DNA from: DATFNI01 sp963712305
GTDB taxonomy: Bacteria > Bacteroidota > Rhodothermia > Balneolales > DATFMH01
Assembly: GCA_963712305.1 (NCBI GenBank)
Contig: CAVQHI010000005.1
Location: 124,001-188,000, forward strand
Direction of reading: 5' to 3'
Length of the DNA stretch: 64,000 nucleotides
Both the position numbers and the translations under genes were made by a program. Positions within the stretch are counted from its first letter, which is position 1. Every line of letters begins with the position of its first letter. Shown here one piece after another: positions 19,400 through 27,645 of the stretch. The notes under the pieces were generated by a model. That model did not search any database. It worked only from the letters and a program-made list of their open reading frames with translations, and was not told where the DNA came from.

Positions 19400-21802
19400 A
19401 TGGCAAAGTTTCGCGGTAAAAAAAAGGCCTTCGGTCATCCAGGACTGGAACCTAAATGGACACATGGCGACAAAGATGGAGTTGGAACGGCTTACTCGGC
19501 TGATAGCCGTTTATGGTTTACGCTTTGGAATGGAGCGGTAACAGAAACGTATTTCCCCACGATCGATCGCCCGCAGATCCGTGATCTGCAATATTTGGTA
19601 AGCGACGGTCACAGCTTTTTTTATGAGGAAAAGAGACATTTAAAGACAAAAACAGAGCGGATATCAGATAATGCACTTGCATACAGGATTACTAATACGG
19701 ATCCTGAAAATCGATTTTCCATCCAGAAGGATATTATTACTGCGCCTCATCTCTCCTGCTTGCTTCAGCATACCAGGCTCAAGATCAACAAAAAGCTGGA
19801 GCACCCGATTTCACTGTATGTTCTGTGTGCTCCACACCTGCAGGTTGGCGGAATGAACAATAACGGGTATGTAATGGAAGTTGCCGGTAAGGAAATCCTG
19901 GTTGCTGAAAAAGATGGAATCTGGCTGGCTATTATGGCTACAGAACCTTTTAAAAAGTTATCTGCCGGTTATGTGGCTAAAAGTGACGGATGGACTGACC
20001 TAAATGATAACTATCAAATGGATTGGGAGTTCGATCAGGCAACGGATGGCAATATCGCACTGACCGGCGAACTATCTCTTGAGGACACACAGGAATTCAC
20101 TTTGGGTATGGCTTTTGGTGATGGCTTGCATAATGCTATCACAACATTATTCCAATCAATGGGTATTCCTTTCGAACGGCAATATGACCGTTATTGCAAC
20201 CAGTGGAAACGACCGACCAAAGATATGCTGCCACTTGAAAAAGTGTCTCAGGATAAAGGGCACCTGTTTCTGGGCAGTTACAGTCTGTTATTGTCGCATG
20301 AAGACAAAACGTTTCCCGGTGCTCTGATTGCTTCCATGTCTATTCCCTGGGGTGAAGTGATGGGTGATGATGACATGGGTGGTTATCATTTAGTCTGGAC
20401 ACGCGACATGGTAAACAGTGCAACAGGTTTACTGGCTGCAGGCAACAAAGATACCGCGTTGCGTGCTATGATCTATCTGGCTGCCACACAACATGAGGAT
20501 GGCGGCTTCTCACAAAACTTCTGGATCAATGGTGATCCCTATTGGCGCGGAATACAGCTTGATGAGGTTGCTTTTCCCATTATGCTGGCCTGGAGACTGC
20601 AACAGGAAAAAGCCCTTCAGAATTTTGATCCATTTCCAATGGTGATGCGTGCTGCCCGGTTTCTTATCAAACACGGCCCGGCAACGGGTCAGGAACGCTG
20701 GGAAGAGGCGAGTGGATATTCCCCATCTACACTGGCTTCCAACATTGCTGCACTCATATGTGCCGGTCAAATTGCCCGTAGCCGGGGAGAAAAACGTACT
20801 GCCGCATATCTTGAAGAATATGCTGATTTTTTAAACGATCATATTGAAGACTGGACGGTTACAACGCGCGGATCATTAGTGAAGGAAATAAATAAACATT
20901 ACATCCGAATAAACCCGGTGGATATATCCAATCCGCATCCGGATGAAGATCCAAATCTGGGATATCTGACTATTGCCAATCGTGCTCCCGGTGAGCGTTA
21001 TCGTTTCCCCGCTAGGGATGTTGTTGATGCCGGTTTCCTTGAATTGGTCAGATACGGAATTCGCAAGGCGGATGATCCGATTATCGTTGATTCACTAAAA
21101 GTAATTGACAAAGTCCTTAAGGAGGATACACCATACGGCCCGTGTTGGAGACGTTACAATCATGACGGTTACGGTCAGAGAGAGGATGGTAGTGCTTTTC
21201 AAAGTTGGGGCCAGGGCCGCGCATGGCCACTACTTACCGGCGAACGGGCTCATTACGAACTGGCCGCTGGTCATGATGTTAAACCACTCATTAAAGCTAT
21301 CGAACAGTTCTCGACTCCCACAGGGATGCTTCCTGAACAGGTGTGGGACAGAAACGATCTACAGGATGCTTTTTTATTTAAAGGGAAACCTACCGGATCA
21401 GCAATGCCGCTAATGTGGGCCCACGCCGAATACATCAAACTGCTTCGGAGCGTTCATGATGGGAAGGTATTCGACCGATTTTCCATCGTCGAGGATCGAT
21501 ATATTAAAAGCAAAAAGAAACGCACCAGGTATGAGATCTGGAAACCAAACCGACAAGTTGATAAGATCAAACAAGGATATACCCTTCGCGTTCAGTCCTA
21601 TCGCCCTTTTACTCTGGTTTGGACCGATGATGAATGGGAGCACACTCACGAAGTCCGTTCCGAACCAACAGCACTCGACATAGAGTATATGGATATCACT
21701 ATCAAGAAAACGCAGAAAGAACCCATACGTTTCACGTTTCACTGGATGGACGACCACAGCTGGGAAGGAAAGAATTATCAGGTGATGATTGATCAGATTT
21801 AA
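19400..21802 (+). CDS. Glucoamylase-type glycoside hydrolase, GH15
   Basis: 800 residues; releases glucose from the ends of alpha-glucans or glucodextran. Residues 1-290 form the glucodextranase-type N-terminal beta domain (GVGTAYSADSRLWFTLWNGAVTE, broken up as seen in the family), then the (alpha/alpha)6 barrel: YHLVWTRDMVNSATGLLAAG, QNFWINGDPYWRGIQLDE, and the catalytic region MLPEQVWD with LMWAHAEYIKLLRS near 670. The C-terminal 120 residues form another beta domain (YTLRVQSYRPFTLVW). No signal peptide is seen, so it may act in the cytoplasm on glycogen-like or imported oligosaccharides, as many bacterial GH15 enzymes do. ATG 19400 is the first start of the conserved N-terminus. Confidence 0.92.
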   Translation: MAKFRGKKKAFGHPGLEPKWTHGDKDGVGTAYSADSRLWFTLWNGAVTETYFPTIDRPQIRDLQYLVSDGHSFFYEEKRHLKTKTERISDNALAYRITNTDPENRFSIQKDIITAPHLSCLLQHTRLKINKKLEHPISLYVLCAPHLQVGGMNNNGYVMEVAGKEILVAEKDGIWLAIMATEPFKKLSAGYVAKSDGWTDLNDNYQMDWEFDQATDGNIALTGELSLEDTQEFTLGMAFGDGLHNAITTLFQSMGIPFERQYDRYCNQWKRPTKDMLPLEKVSQDKGHLFLGSYSLLLSHEDKTFPGALIASMSIPWGEVMGDDDMGGYHLVWTRDMVNSATGLLAAGNKDTALRAMIYLAATQHEDGGFSQNFWINGDPYWRGIQLDEVAFPIMLAWRLQQEKALQNFDPFPMVMRAARFLIKHGPATGQERWEEASGYSPSTLASNIAALICAGQIARSRGEKRTAAYLEEYADFLNDHIEDWTVTTRGSLVKEINKHYIRINPVDISNPHPDEDPNLGYLTIANRAPGERYRFPARDVVDAGFLELVRYGIRKADDPIIVDSLKVIDKVLKEDTPYGPCWRRYNHDGYGQREDGSAFQSWGQGRAWPLLTGERAHYELAAGHDVKPLIKAIEQFSTPTGMLPEQVWDRNDLQDAFLFKGKPTGSAMPLMWAHAEYIKLLRSVHDGKVFDRFSIVEDRYIKSKKKRTRYEIWKPNRQVDKIKQGYTLRVQSYRPFTLVWTDDEWEHTHEVRSEPTALDIEYMDITIKKTQKEPIRFTFHWMDDHSWEGKNYQVMIDQI

Positions 21803-21833
21803 AGTCCCCCTTTGAAGGAGGTTGGGGGATGAC
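21803..21833. repeat. CCCCCTTTGAAGG-type intergenic palindrome
   Basis: AGTCCCCCTTTGAAGGAGGTTGGGGGAT directly after the GH15 stop. It folds on itself (CCCCC with GGGGG, CCTT with AAGG) and is similar in kind to the CCCCTGAAGGGG pair at 62586-62728. It may serve as a terminator. Confidence 0.4.
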
Positions 21834-21863
21834 AACCAGCGTTGTAAATTAGTCACTCATCAA

Positions 21864-22583
21864 TCAAACCAATCCTTTCAAATACGCTTGTCGCCTCTCT
21901 TCCGGGAAACGCTCGATAGCATAACGAAGCATGGTTCGAGGCATATCTTTGTAATATTTCTTTAGGAATGATTCCTCTTTTTTGGGATCGCGTTTCCCTA
22001 TTTCCCTGAGCATCCAGCCTACAGCCTTGTGAATCAGATCCTCCGAATCATTCTGCAGTATTTCGCTGATCCTCAGTGAATCATCAAAATCATTATTCCT
22101 TATGAAGAAAAATGTTGCCAGGACAGCCATGCGTCTATCCCAGAGATTTTGCGACCGGGCCACATCAAACAAAATACTGCGATCATGTCCCCATAAATAA
22201 CCACCCATGATCGTCGGCGCCGACAAATCGACCAGATCCCAACTATTGATATGATGTGACTTATCCAGGTACGTGCGATAAATCTTCTCCTGCCCCTCAT
22301 CATCGGCTTTAATGAATCGGTCAACCCAGATCAGCAATGCCAGCAACCGGTCTTCATGCCATGGTGAAGAAAGCAGGCTGACAATATCCTCCATCGTAAG
22401 TTTTCTCGCTTTTCGGACAATCTTCCGGATAACTGGTACTTTGATTCCCCGGAATTTATCCCCCTCGCCATACTGACCGGGTCCCGTTTTGAAGTAGCCC
22501 TGCAGGAAAGAAGCCGTTTTAGGATTAGCCTCTTCCTGAAGCGCTGCCTTCACTTCTATAAGGGTATATTGACTCGACACCAT
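21864..22583 (-). CDS. DNA alkylation repair protein, AlkD-like (HEAT-repeat glycosylase)
   Basis: 239 residues, all helical, of the AlkC/AlkD superfamily that excises N3- and N7-alkylpurines without base flipping. Diagnostic stretches: FRGIKVPVIRKIVRKAR, SPWHEDRLLALLIW, HHINSWDLVDLSAP (Trp and Asp of the active site) and NLWDRRMAVLATFFFIR (Arg that contacts the lesion). KAVGWMLREIGKRD and MPRTMLRYAIE near the end complete the pattern. Intact, stand-alone gene. Confidence 0.92.
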   Translation of the reverse strand: MVSSQYTLIEVKAALQEEANPKTASFLQGYFKTGPGQYGEGDKFRGIKVPVIRKIVRKARKLTMEDIVSLLSSPWHEDRLLALLIWVDRFIKADDEGQEKIYRTYLDKSHHINSWDLVDLSAPTIMGGYLWGHDRSILFDVARSQNLWDRRMAVLATFFFIRNNDFDDSLRISEILQNDSEDLIHKAVGWMLREIGKRDPKKEESFLKKYYKDMPRTMLRYAIERFPEERRQAYLKGLV

Positions 22584-22682
22584 ATCTTATAATTTTTAAA
22601 AACAATAACACCCATCTAAATATACCCGTTCTCCCGCAACCCGTTAAAATTCATGCCGTACAACTCACAAGATCATCACGAT

Positions 22683-22725
22683 CTCAATACTCAATACCCA
22701 GTACTCAATACTCATTACTCACTAC
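22683..22725. repeat. Simple repeat of ACTCAATA-like units
   Basis: Imperfect tandem units (CTCAATA, CTCAATA, CTCATTA, CTCACTA) just upstream of the GT39 gene. Low-complexity slippage tract; it may influence spacing in the promoter. Confidence 0.7.
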
Positions 22726-22735
22726 AATTTAGCCC

Positions 22736-24292
22736 ATGTCTGAATCCCCTGGTCGCAGTTGGCTTATCATCGGTGCCTTTGCTTTTGCCACGTTAATTAT
22801 TCACATGCTAGTCAGCACCAATTATGAACTGCATCGTGATGCTTATCTATACCTGGCTCAATCAGACCATTTGTCCTGGGGATACTTATCAATACCGCCG
22901 CTAACTCCTTTTGTTGCTCATTTCTGGCAGTTGCTGTTTGGTTCATCCGTATTTGCCGTTCGACTGATCCCGGCTTTCATCGGGGCGCTTTCTATCATTG
23001 TTATTGGAGAAATTGTCCGGGAACTGGGAGGTCGTTCATGGTCTATTATTTTAGCTTGCCTCGCTTATCTGGTGTCTCCCGCATTTTTACGTAGTAATTC
23101 CCTTTTTCAACCGGTTTCATTCGATTCATTCTTCTGGTTGCTGGCAACCTGGGCCATGGTCCGATTGCTGCGCACCGAAGATCAGCGATGGTGGCTTGTT
23201 TTGGGCATTATTTTCGGTTTCGGTTTTTTGAATAAGTACAGCATTGTCTTTCCGGCATTATCATTTGTCGTTGGATTGTCTCTCACAAAACAACGGCCAT
23301 TGTTTCAATCCCGCTGGCTTCTATATGGTGCTCTTGCCGGACTTATCATCATCCTTCCAAACCTGCTATGGCAATTCAATCACAATTGGCCCGTAATACA
23401 TCACATGACTCAGTTGAGGGACCGTCAGCTCGTACATGTAAGGTTCAAAGACTTTCTCGTAATGCAGGCCTTCATGATTCTTCCCGCGATACCAGTGTTT
23501 CTTGCAGGTATTTTCTATGTATTACTCGATAAGTCAGCGAATCGATTCCGTGCCATGGGATTTACCTATTTCATCCTTCTTATCCTGTTGATTATGCTTA
23601 GCGGCAAATCGTACTACACTCTCGGGATTTATCCCGTGTTCTTTGCTTTTGGTGGTGTTGCAATTACACGTTACACTGGCGGCAAACTGCAATGGAGCAG
23701 GTCCGCTTTAGCTCTATTCATGATTCTTATCACTCTTCCGGCAGTACCCATGAGTTTACCCGTTTTACCATATCCTGCGATGATCCGGTATGACAAAGCT
23801 GTTGTAAACATGGGGATGGACGATCTTTTACGATGGGAGGATGGAACCGTACACCCGCTGCCACAGGACTACGCCGACATGACCGGCTGGAAAGAGCTGG
23901 CCGACGTGGTCGATTCGACGTGGCATTCTCTTTCACCAGAGGAACAGAGGGAAACCTACATTTATGCCGAAAACTATGGAGAAGCCGGGGCCATTCATTA
24001 TTTCAACAAACGAAAAAAAATACCACAGCCAATTTGTTTTAATGGCAGCTTCCTTTTCTGGGCGCCGGATTCTGTCCATGGCACAACGCTCATCTACGTC
24101 AACGACGACACAAGTGGCATACGCAAGCAGTTTCAGGAGGTCACACTAGCCGGAAGAATCACCAACCCGTATGCGAGGGAACATGGTATGCAGGTTTACC
24201 TTTGCCGAAAACCGATCAAGGGATTTTCTAAATTTTATACAGATAAGGTAAAACGATTGAGAGCCGAGTTTGAGAGGAATTCTAAATTTTGA
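22736..24292 (+). CDS. GT39-family membrane glycosyltransferase (ArnT/PMT-like)
   Basis: 518 residues with about ten membrane segments in the first 360, then a soluble periplasmic C-terminal domain. After segment 1 the loop carries the family's acidic motif (ELHRDAYLYLAQSDHL), followed by WGYLSIPPLTPFVAHFW, a pattern of undecaprenyl-phosphate-sugar dependent GT39 enzymes such as ArnT. It probably moves a sugar from a polyprenyl carrier to a lipid or protein outside the inner membrane. Acceptor unknown. Single gene, no partners nearby. Confidence 0.85.
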   Translation: MSESPGRSWLIIGAFAFATLIIHMLVSTNYELHRDAYLYLAQSDHLSWGYLSIPPLTPFVAHFWQLLFGSSVFAVRLIPAFIGALSIIVIGEIVRELGGRSWSIILACLAYLVSPAFLRSNSLFQPVSFDSFFWLLATWAMVRLLRTEDQRWWLVLGIIFGFGFLNKYSIVFPALSFVVGLSLTKQRPLFQSRWLLYGALAGLIIILPNLLWQFNHNWPVIHHMTQLRDRQLVHVRFKDFLVMQAFMILPAIPVFLAGIFYVLLDKSANRFRAMGFTYFILLILLIMLSGKSYYTLGIYPVFFAFGGVAITRYTGGKLQWSRSALALFMILITLPAVPMSLPVLPYPAMIRYDKAVVNMGMDDLLRWEDGTVHPLPQDYADMTGWKELADVVDSTWHSLSPEEQRETYIYAENYGEAGAIHYFNKRKKIPQPICFNGSFLFWAPDSVHGTTLIYVNDDTSGIRKQFQEVTLAGRITNPYAREHGMQVYLCRKPIKGFSKFYTDKVKRLRAEFERNSKF

Positions 24293-24506
24293 GTTTTGAA
24301 TTTTGAATTGAAATTATCTTCACCTCGCAACACGGGCTCTGCCCTGTTGCGAGGTTGACTTTTGAGCTATTAATGTCCGTAACGGAGCATATCTTTACAA
24401 ATCAGTATGATAGCAACGGCGTGAAAGTATCGAACGGCATCAGGGCACATCGTGTGGTTTAAATAGATTTAAAATTCTGTCTGCAAAATTATATTCTATA
24501 TATATT
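24293..24506. other. Gap between convergent GT39 and unknown gene
   Basis: AT-rich. Contains direct repeats of GAGTTTTGAATTTTGAA and an imperfect hairpin of CTCGCAACA with TGTTGCGAG (about 24325-24354), which could end transcription from either side. Confidence 0.45.
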
Positions 24507-25514
24507 TCATAAAAATCGAAAAACTTTAGTCTTACTTTTTTGGGAAAAACTATTATTAACATTTTTAAGTTTTATTATGCGAATATCCTTGTAATAAGCG
24601 GATTCAAATTGAGCATTTCTGAATCCTATTTTATCACCATTTATATATATTGATGGATAAGTGCAAAATATAATATCGTAAACATTATTATAGTAATTGT
24701 TCATATCATACATACGTATAAGTATATACTTATCCAATTGATCTTTAAGATCTGAATAATTAATCCTATCCACCTTCTTTTCATTACCATATACTGGGAT
24801 TTCTATTTTGTTCAGTTCCTCAGGATTATATTGTCGACTAATCATTGCAGATTTCGAATATACTTCAGTTCTCAAATTGTACCATCCGTTTCGTTCTTTT
24901 AAAACAAAATTTTCTATCACTGAAAAGGGAGATCCATCATATTCAGGTGATATCCATTCAGTATACTTTTCTATTTTATTGTATCCATAATACACATGTG
25001 GCCTTAGACGATGATTTTTAGGATCATATTGGAACATATACCCTTTCATTGCATCCTGATCACTATTATCCATATTTACGCACCATGCAAAATACTCATT
25101 CACTACTTTGGCCCTGAATTCCAAGGCATAAGGACATTTAAAACACTTCTTGTATGTGAATGGTATATCTGCTAACTGCAAATACAACGCCCCATCATCA
25201 ACAACTGCAATAGTCGGCAATCTTCCTTTCTTTTCATTGTTATCCCATTCGTTTATCAGTGATTGGTCATCCAATACGATATCTTCCAGCACGTTCTCAT
25301 ATGAAAGCACCCAATTAGCGATATAGATCAAAAGAAATACAACTATAATAAATAGTGGATCATCGTAGCACCATATAGCCACCTTCGTGAGAAAACCTTG
25401 TGTTATTAAAGCATAAATGATAGCCGTAAAAATAACTACGGCTACCGTGTTGTCTATCACTTTATCAAATACAAAACGATAAATATTGTTTTTTAATAAT
25501 ATATACCCTCTCAT
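24507..25514 (-). CDS. Unknown membrane-anchored protein coupled to the GH2 gene
   Basis: 335 residues, not recognised. Two membrane segments near the N-terminus (TVAVVIFTAIIYALI and LFIIVVFLLIYIANWVLS) are followed by a beta-rich soluble part of about 240 residues with a Cys pair (CFKCPYALEF). Its phrasing (FRAKVVNEYFAWCVNMDN ... YMFQYDPKNHRLRPHVYYG) resembles concanavalin-like or DUF1080-type sugar-binding domains. The start ATG overlaps the stop of the GH2 gene by 4 bases, so the two are translationally coupled. A link to carbohydrate binding is inference from fold style and coupling. Confidence 0.6.
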   Translation of the reverse strand: MRGYILLKNNIYRFVFDKVIDNTVAVVIFTAIIYALITQGFLTKVAIWCYDDPLFIIVVFLLIYIANWVLSYENVLEDIVLDDQSLINEWDNNEKKGRLPTIAVVDDGALYLQLADIPFTYKKCFKCPYALEFRAKVVNEYFAWCVNMDNSDQDAMKGYMFQYDPKNHRLRPHVYYGYNKIEKYTEWISPEYDGSPFSVIENFVLKERNGWYNLRTEVYSKSAMISRQYNPEELNKIEIPVYGNEKKVDRINYSDLKDQLDKYILIRMYDMNNYYNNVYDIIFCTYPSIYINGDKIGFRNAQFESAYYKDIRIIKLKNVNNSFSQKSKTKVFRFL

Positions 25515-27307
25515 AAACTCTTTCCCTTTCCCTTATACCAGTCTTTCAGCAAATAAAATGCCTCTTTCTTGTCTCCGTGCATGTCGATGAGTCCCTTTCG
25601 ATTCCAGAAATCCTGGATGCCGTGGAGTTCGCGGCGCGGGGAACGGAAATCCATGAGGATCCATGGTGTCGTGCCCTGCAGGAACGGGATCTTATCGAGC
25701 ATCTTAAACTGATTCCGGTAAACATTTGCCTGGTACTCCTCGCTCCATCGTGTCTGGCCATCGGCATGATATCCATACTTGGCAGCTGCGCCGAATTCGC
25801 TGATCACCAATGGCTTGCTGTATTTAGAAACCCACGTATGATTCGGAATATTATCCGGCTTTCCGCCGTACCATCCCAGGTATTCATTGGCTCCAATCAC
25901 ATCCAGATATTCGCCCAGCCGATCATCAAGGTGAACGGTATTCTTATCATAGGTGATCTCCGTTGCTGCTGAAACCAGACGCGTTGGATCCATCGAGTGG
26001 GCCTGGTCAATGAGTCCTTTCAGGAACTTTAATCGTGCATCAGAACGCGGCGTTTCATTGCCCACCGACCAAATGATGATGCTGGCACGGTTGTGATCAC
26101 GGGTGATCTCCTCGGTCAATTGTTGTGATGCCAGCTTGTGCGTGTAGGGATTATCAAACTGTACCGTCCAGTAAACCGGGATCTCCGACCAGACCAGCAG
26201 TCCCATCCTGTCTGCTTCGCGCAGCATAGCTTCGTTATGCGGATAGTGCGCAAGACGTACGTAGTTGCAGTCCAGTTCCTTTGCCCAGGTTAAAAGTGTC
26301 CGGTCATCTTCCCGGCTGTAAGCACGTCCGCCGCGCATCGGAGCTTCTTCATGGATGGAAATTCCCCTTAGAAAGATGGGTTTGCCATTGAGCAAAATCT
26401 GTGTCCCTTTTGTCTCTATCGTACGGAAACCGATGTCATCATGCAGAGTATCTTGTCCCTCGATCAACTGGACATCGTATAGCTTTGGATGTTCCGGCGA
26501 CCACCGTTTTACATTGGCTTTCACCGTAAACTCGCCATAACCATTTGTGTCTGTCGTAATGCTCTTCTTTGTTTTGGCTTCCGGAATACGCAACGCTACT
26601 TCCTGCTTTAGATTCGGGCCATCCAACTGCACCCATCCCTTGATCTCTTTTGGATTGTCCGGATTGAGTTGTACGCTGTATGATCTAATAAAAGTGGACG
26701 GTGTTTCCACTAAAAGAACCCGCCGTGTCAGTCCTCCATAATTCCACCAATCGGTGTTAAGCGTAGGCACGCCGTCTTTATGCCGTTTATTATCAACCTT
26801 TACGACCAATGTGTTTTCACCCTGTTTCAGTGCTTTCGTAATCTCAAACTGAAATGGAGTGAATCCGCCAGTATGCATCCCAAGCTGTTTCCCGTTCAGG
26901 TAAACATGCGCCTCGTAGTTGGCCGCTCCGAAGTAAAGGAAGAGCCGACGACCGGGTTTCAGATCATATTTGAATGATTTTTTGTACCACACCGTACCTT
27001 CATAAAAGAACAGTTTGGGCCGCTGGGTGTTCCAGTCGCCGGGGACATGAAGCACATCTGTGTCTACGAAATTATATTCGACCAGGTCACTTTTGTCCTT
27101 TGGCTTGGCATTCATGAAATAGCCGTCGGCACGCGGCTTGTACCGATAATCATAATATCCATTCTCAAAAGGATCGACGATGATGGGCCAGTCGCCGTTT
27201 AACGAGGTAATCTTCCGATTATCCACATTCATCAATAGGGAATCCGGGGAAGACGCCGGTTGGCCGAGACCACTCAAAAGAGTAAGGAGCAGAAGGATGA
27301 CGCACAT
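25511..27307 (-). CDS. Exported GH2 glycosidase (beta-galactosidase/beta-glucuronidase type)
   Basis: 598 residues. A hydrophobic N-terminus (CVILLLLTLLSGLG) suggests export. It lacks a positive n-region, so the true start may be slightly upstream, where in-frame NFRK precedes. Domains: jelly-roll sugar-binding domain (GTVWYKKSF, GAANYEAHVYLNGKQLG), Ig-like domain, then the TIM barrel with FLRGISIHEEAPMRGG, CNYVRLAHYPHNEAML, the acid/base Glu in WSVGNET (about 414) and the nucleophile Glu in VISEFGA (about 503). The barrel pattern is closest to beta-glucuronidases. Works outside the cytoplasm on plant or algal glycans; exact substrate unknown. Confidence 0.9.
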   Translation of the reverse strand: MCVILLLLTLLSGLGQPASSPDSLLMNVDNRKITSLNGDWPIIVDPFENGYYDYRYKPRADGYFMNAKPKDKSDLVEYNFVDTDVLHVPGDWNTQRPKLFFYEGTVWYKKSFKYDLKPGRRLFLYFGAANYEAHVYLNGKQLGMHTGGFTPFQFEITKALKQGENTLVVKVDNKRHKDGVPTLNTDWWNYGGLTRRVLLVETPSTFIRSYSVQLNPDNPKEIKGWVQLDGPNLKQEVALRIPEAKTKKSITTDTNGYGEFTVKANVKRWSPEHPKLYDVQLIEGQDTLHDDIGFRTIETKGTQILLNGKPIFLRGISIHEEAPMRGGRAYSREDDRTLLTWAKELDCNYVRLAHYPHNEAMLREADRMGLLVWSEIPVYWTVQFDNPYTHKLASQQLTEEITRDHNRASIIIWSVGNETPRSDARLKFLKGLIDQAHSMDPTRLVSAATEITYDKNTVHLDDRLGEYLDVIGANEYLGWYGGKPDNIPNHTWVSKYSKPLVISEFGAAAKYGYHADGQTRWSEEYQANVYRNQFKMLDKIPFLQGTTPWILMDFRSPRRELHGIQDFWNRKGLIDMHGDKKEAFYLLKDWYKGKGKSL

Positions 27308-27406
27308 TTTTCTAAAATTGATAGTTAATCCACTTGAACGATTGACATCATTATAGGAATCAATCGCCGAATATGGAAGATGCTAATCACTATATACCCT
27401 CTTTTT

Positions 27407-27545
27407 GTCATCCTGAATTTATCCGATTTATCGGATAAAGTGGGATCTCGTGGCATCCGGCAACTATTGAAGCATTTAATACGATCGTTGCGCCTTTCGA
27501 CGAGATCCTCTGATGATTTACAAGTAAATCATCATCAGGATGACA
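27407..27545. repeat. TCATCCTGA-framed palindromic repeat, site 1
   Basis: Starts GTCATCCTGAA, contains the palindrome TTTATCCGATTTATCGGATA and then GGGATCTCGT. After a spacer it closes with GAGATCCTC, a second palindrome GATGATTTACAAGTAAATC, and ATCATCAGGATGAC, the inverse of the opening. Other sites are 33964-34107, 36631-36685 and 38885-38972. Confidence 0.65.
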
Positions 27546-27645
27546 TTCTTATGTTGGGGCAGAACAATCAATCGCCAAATTTAACACGGCATTTTAATAT
27601 CTCTTTGTCTATCCTTAGATCGAAAACAGAGAATATATACCGGAT

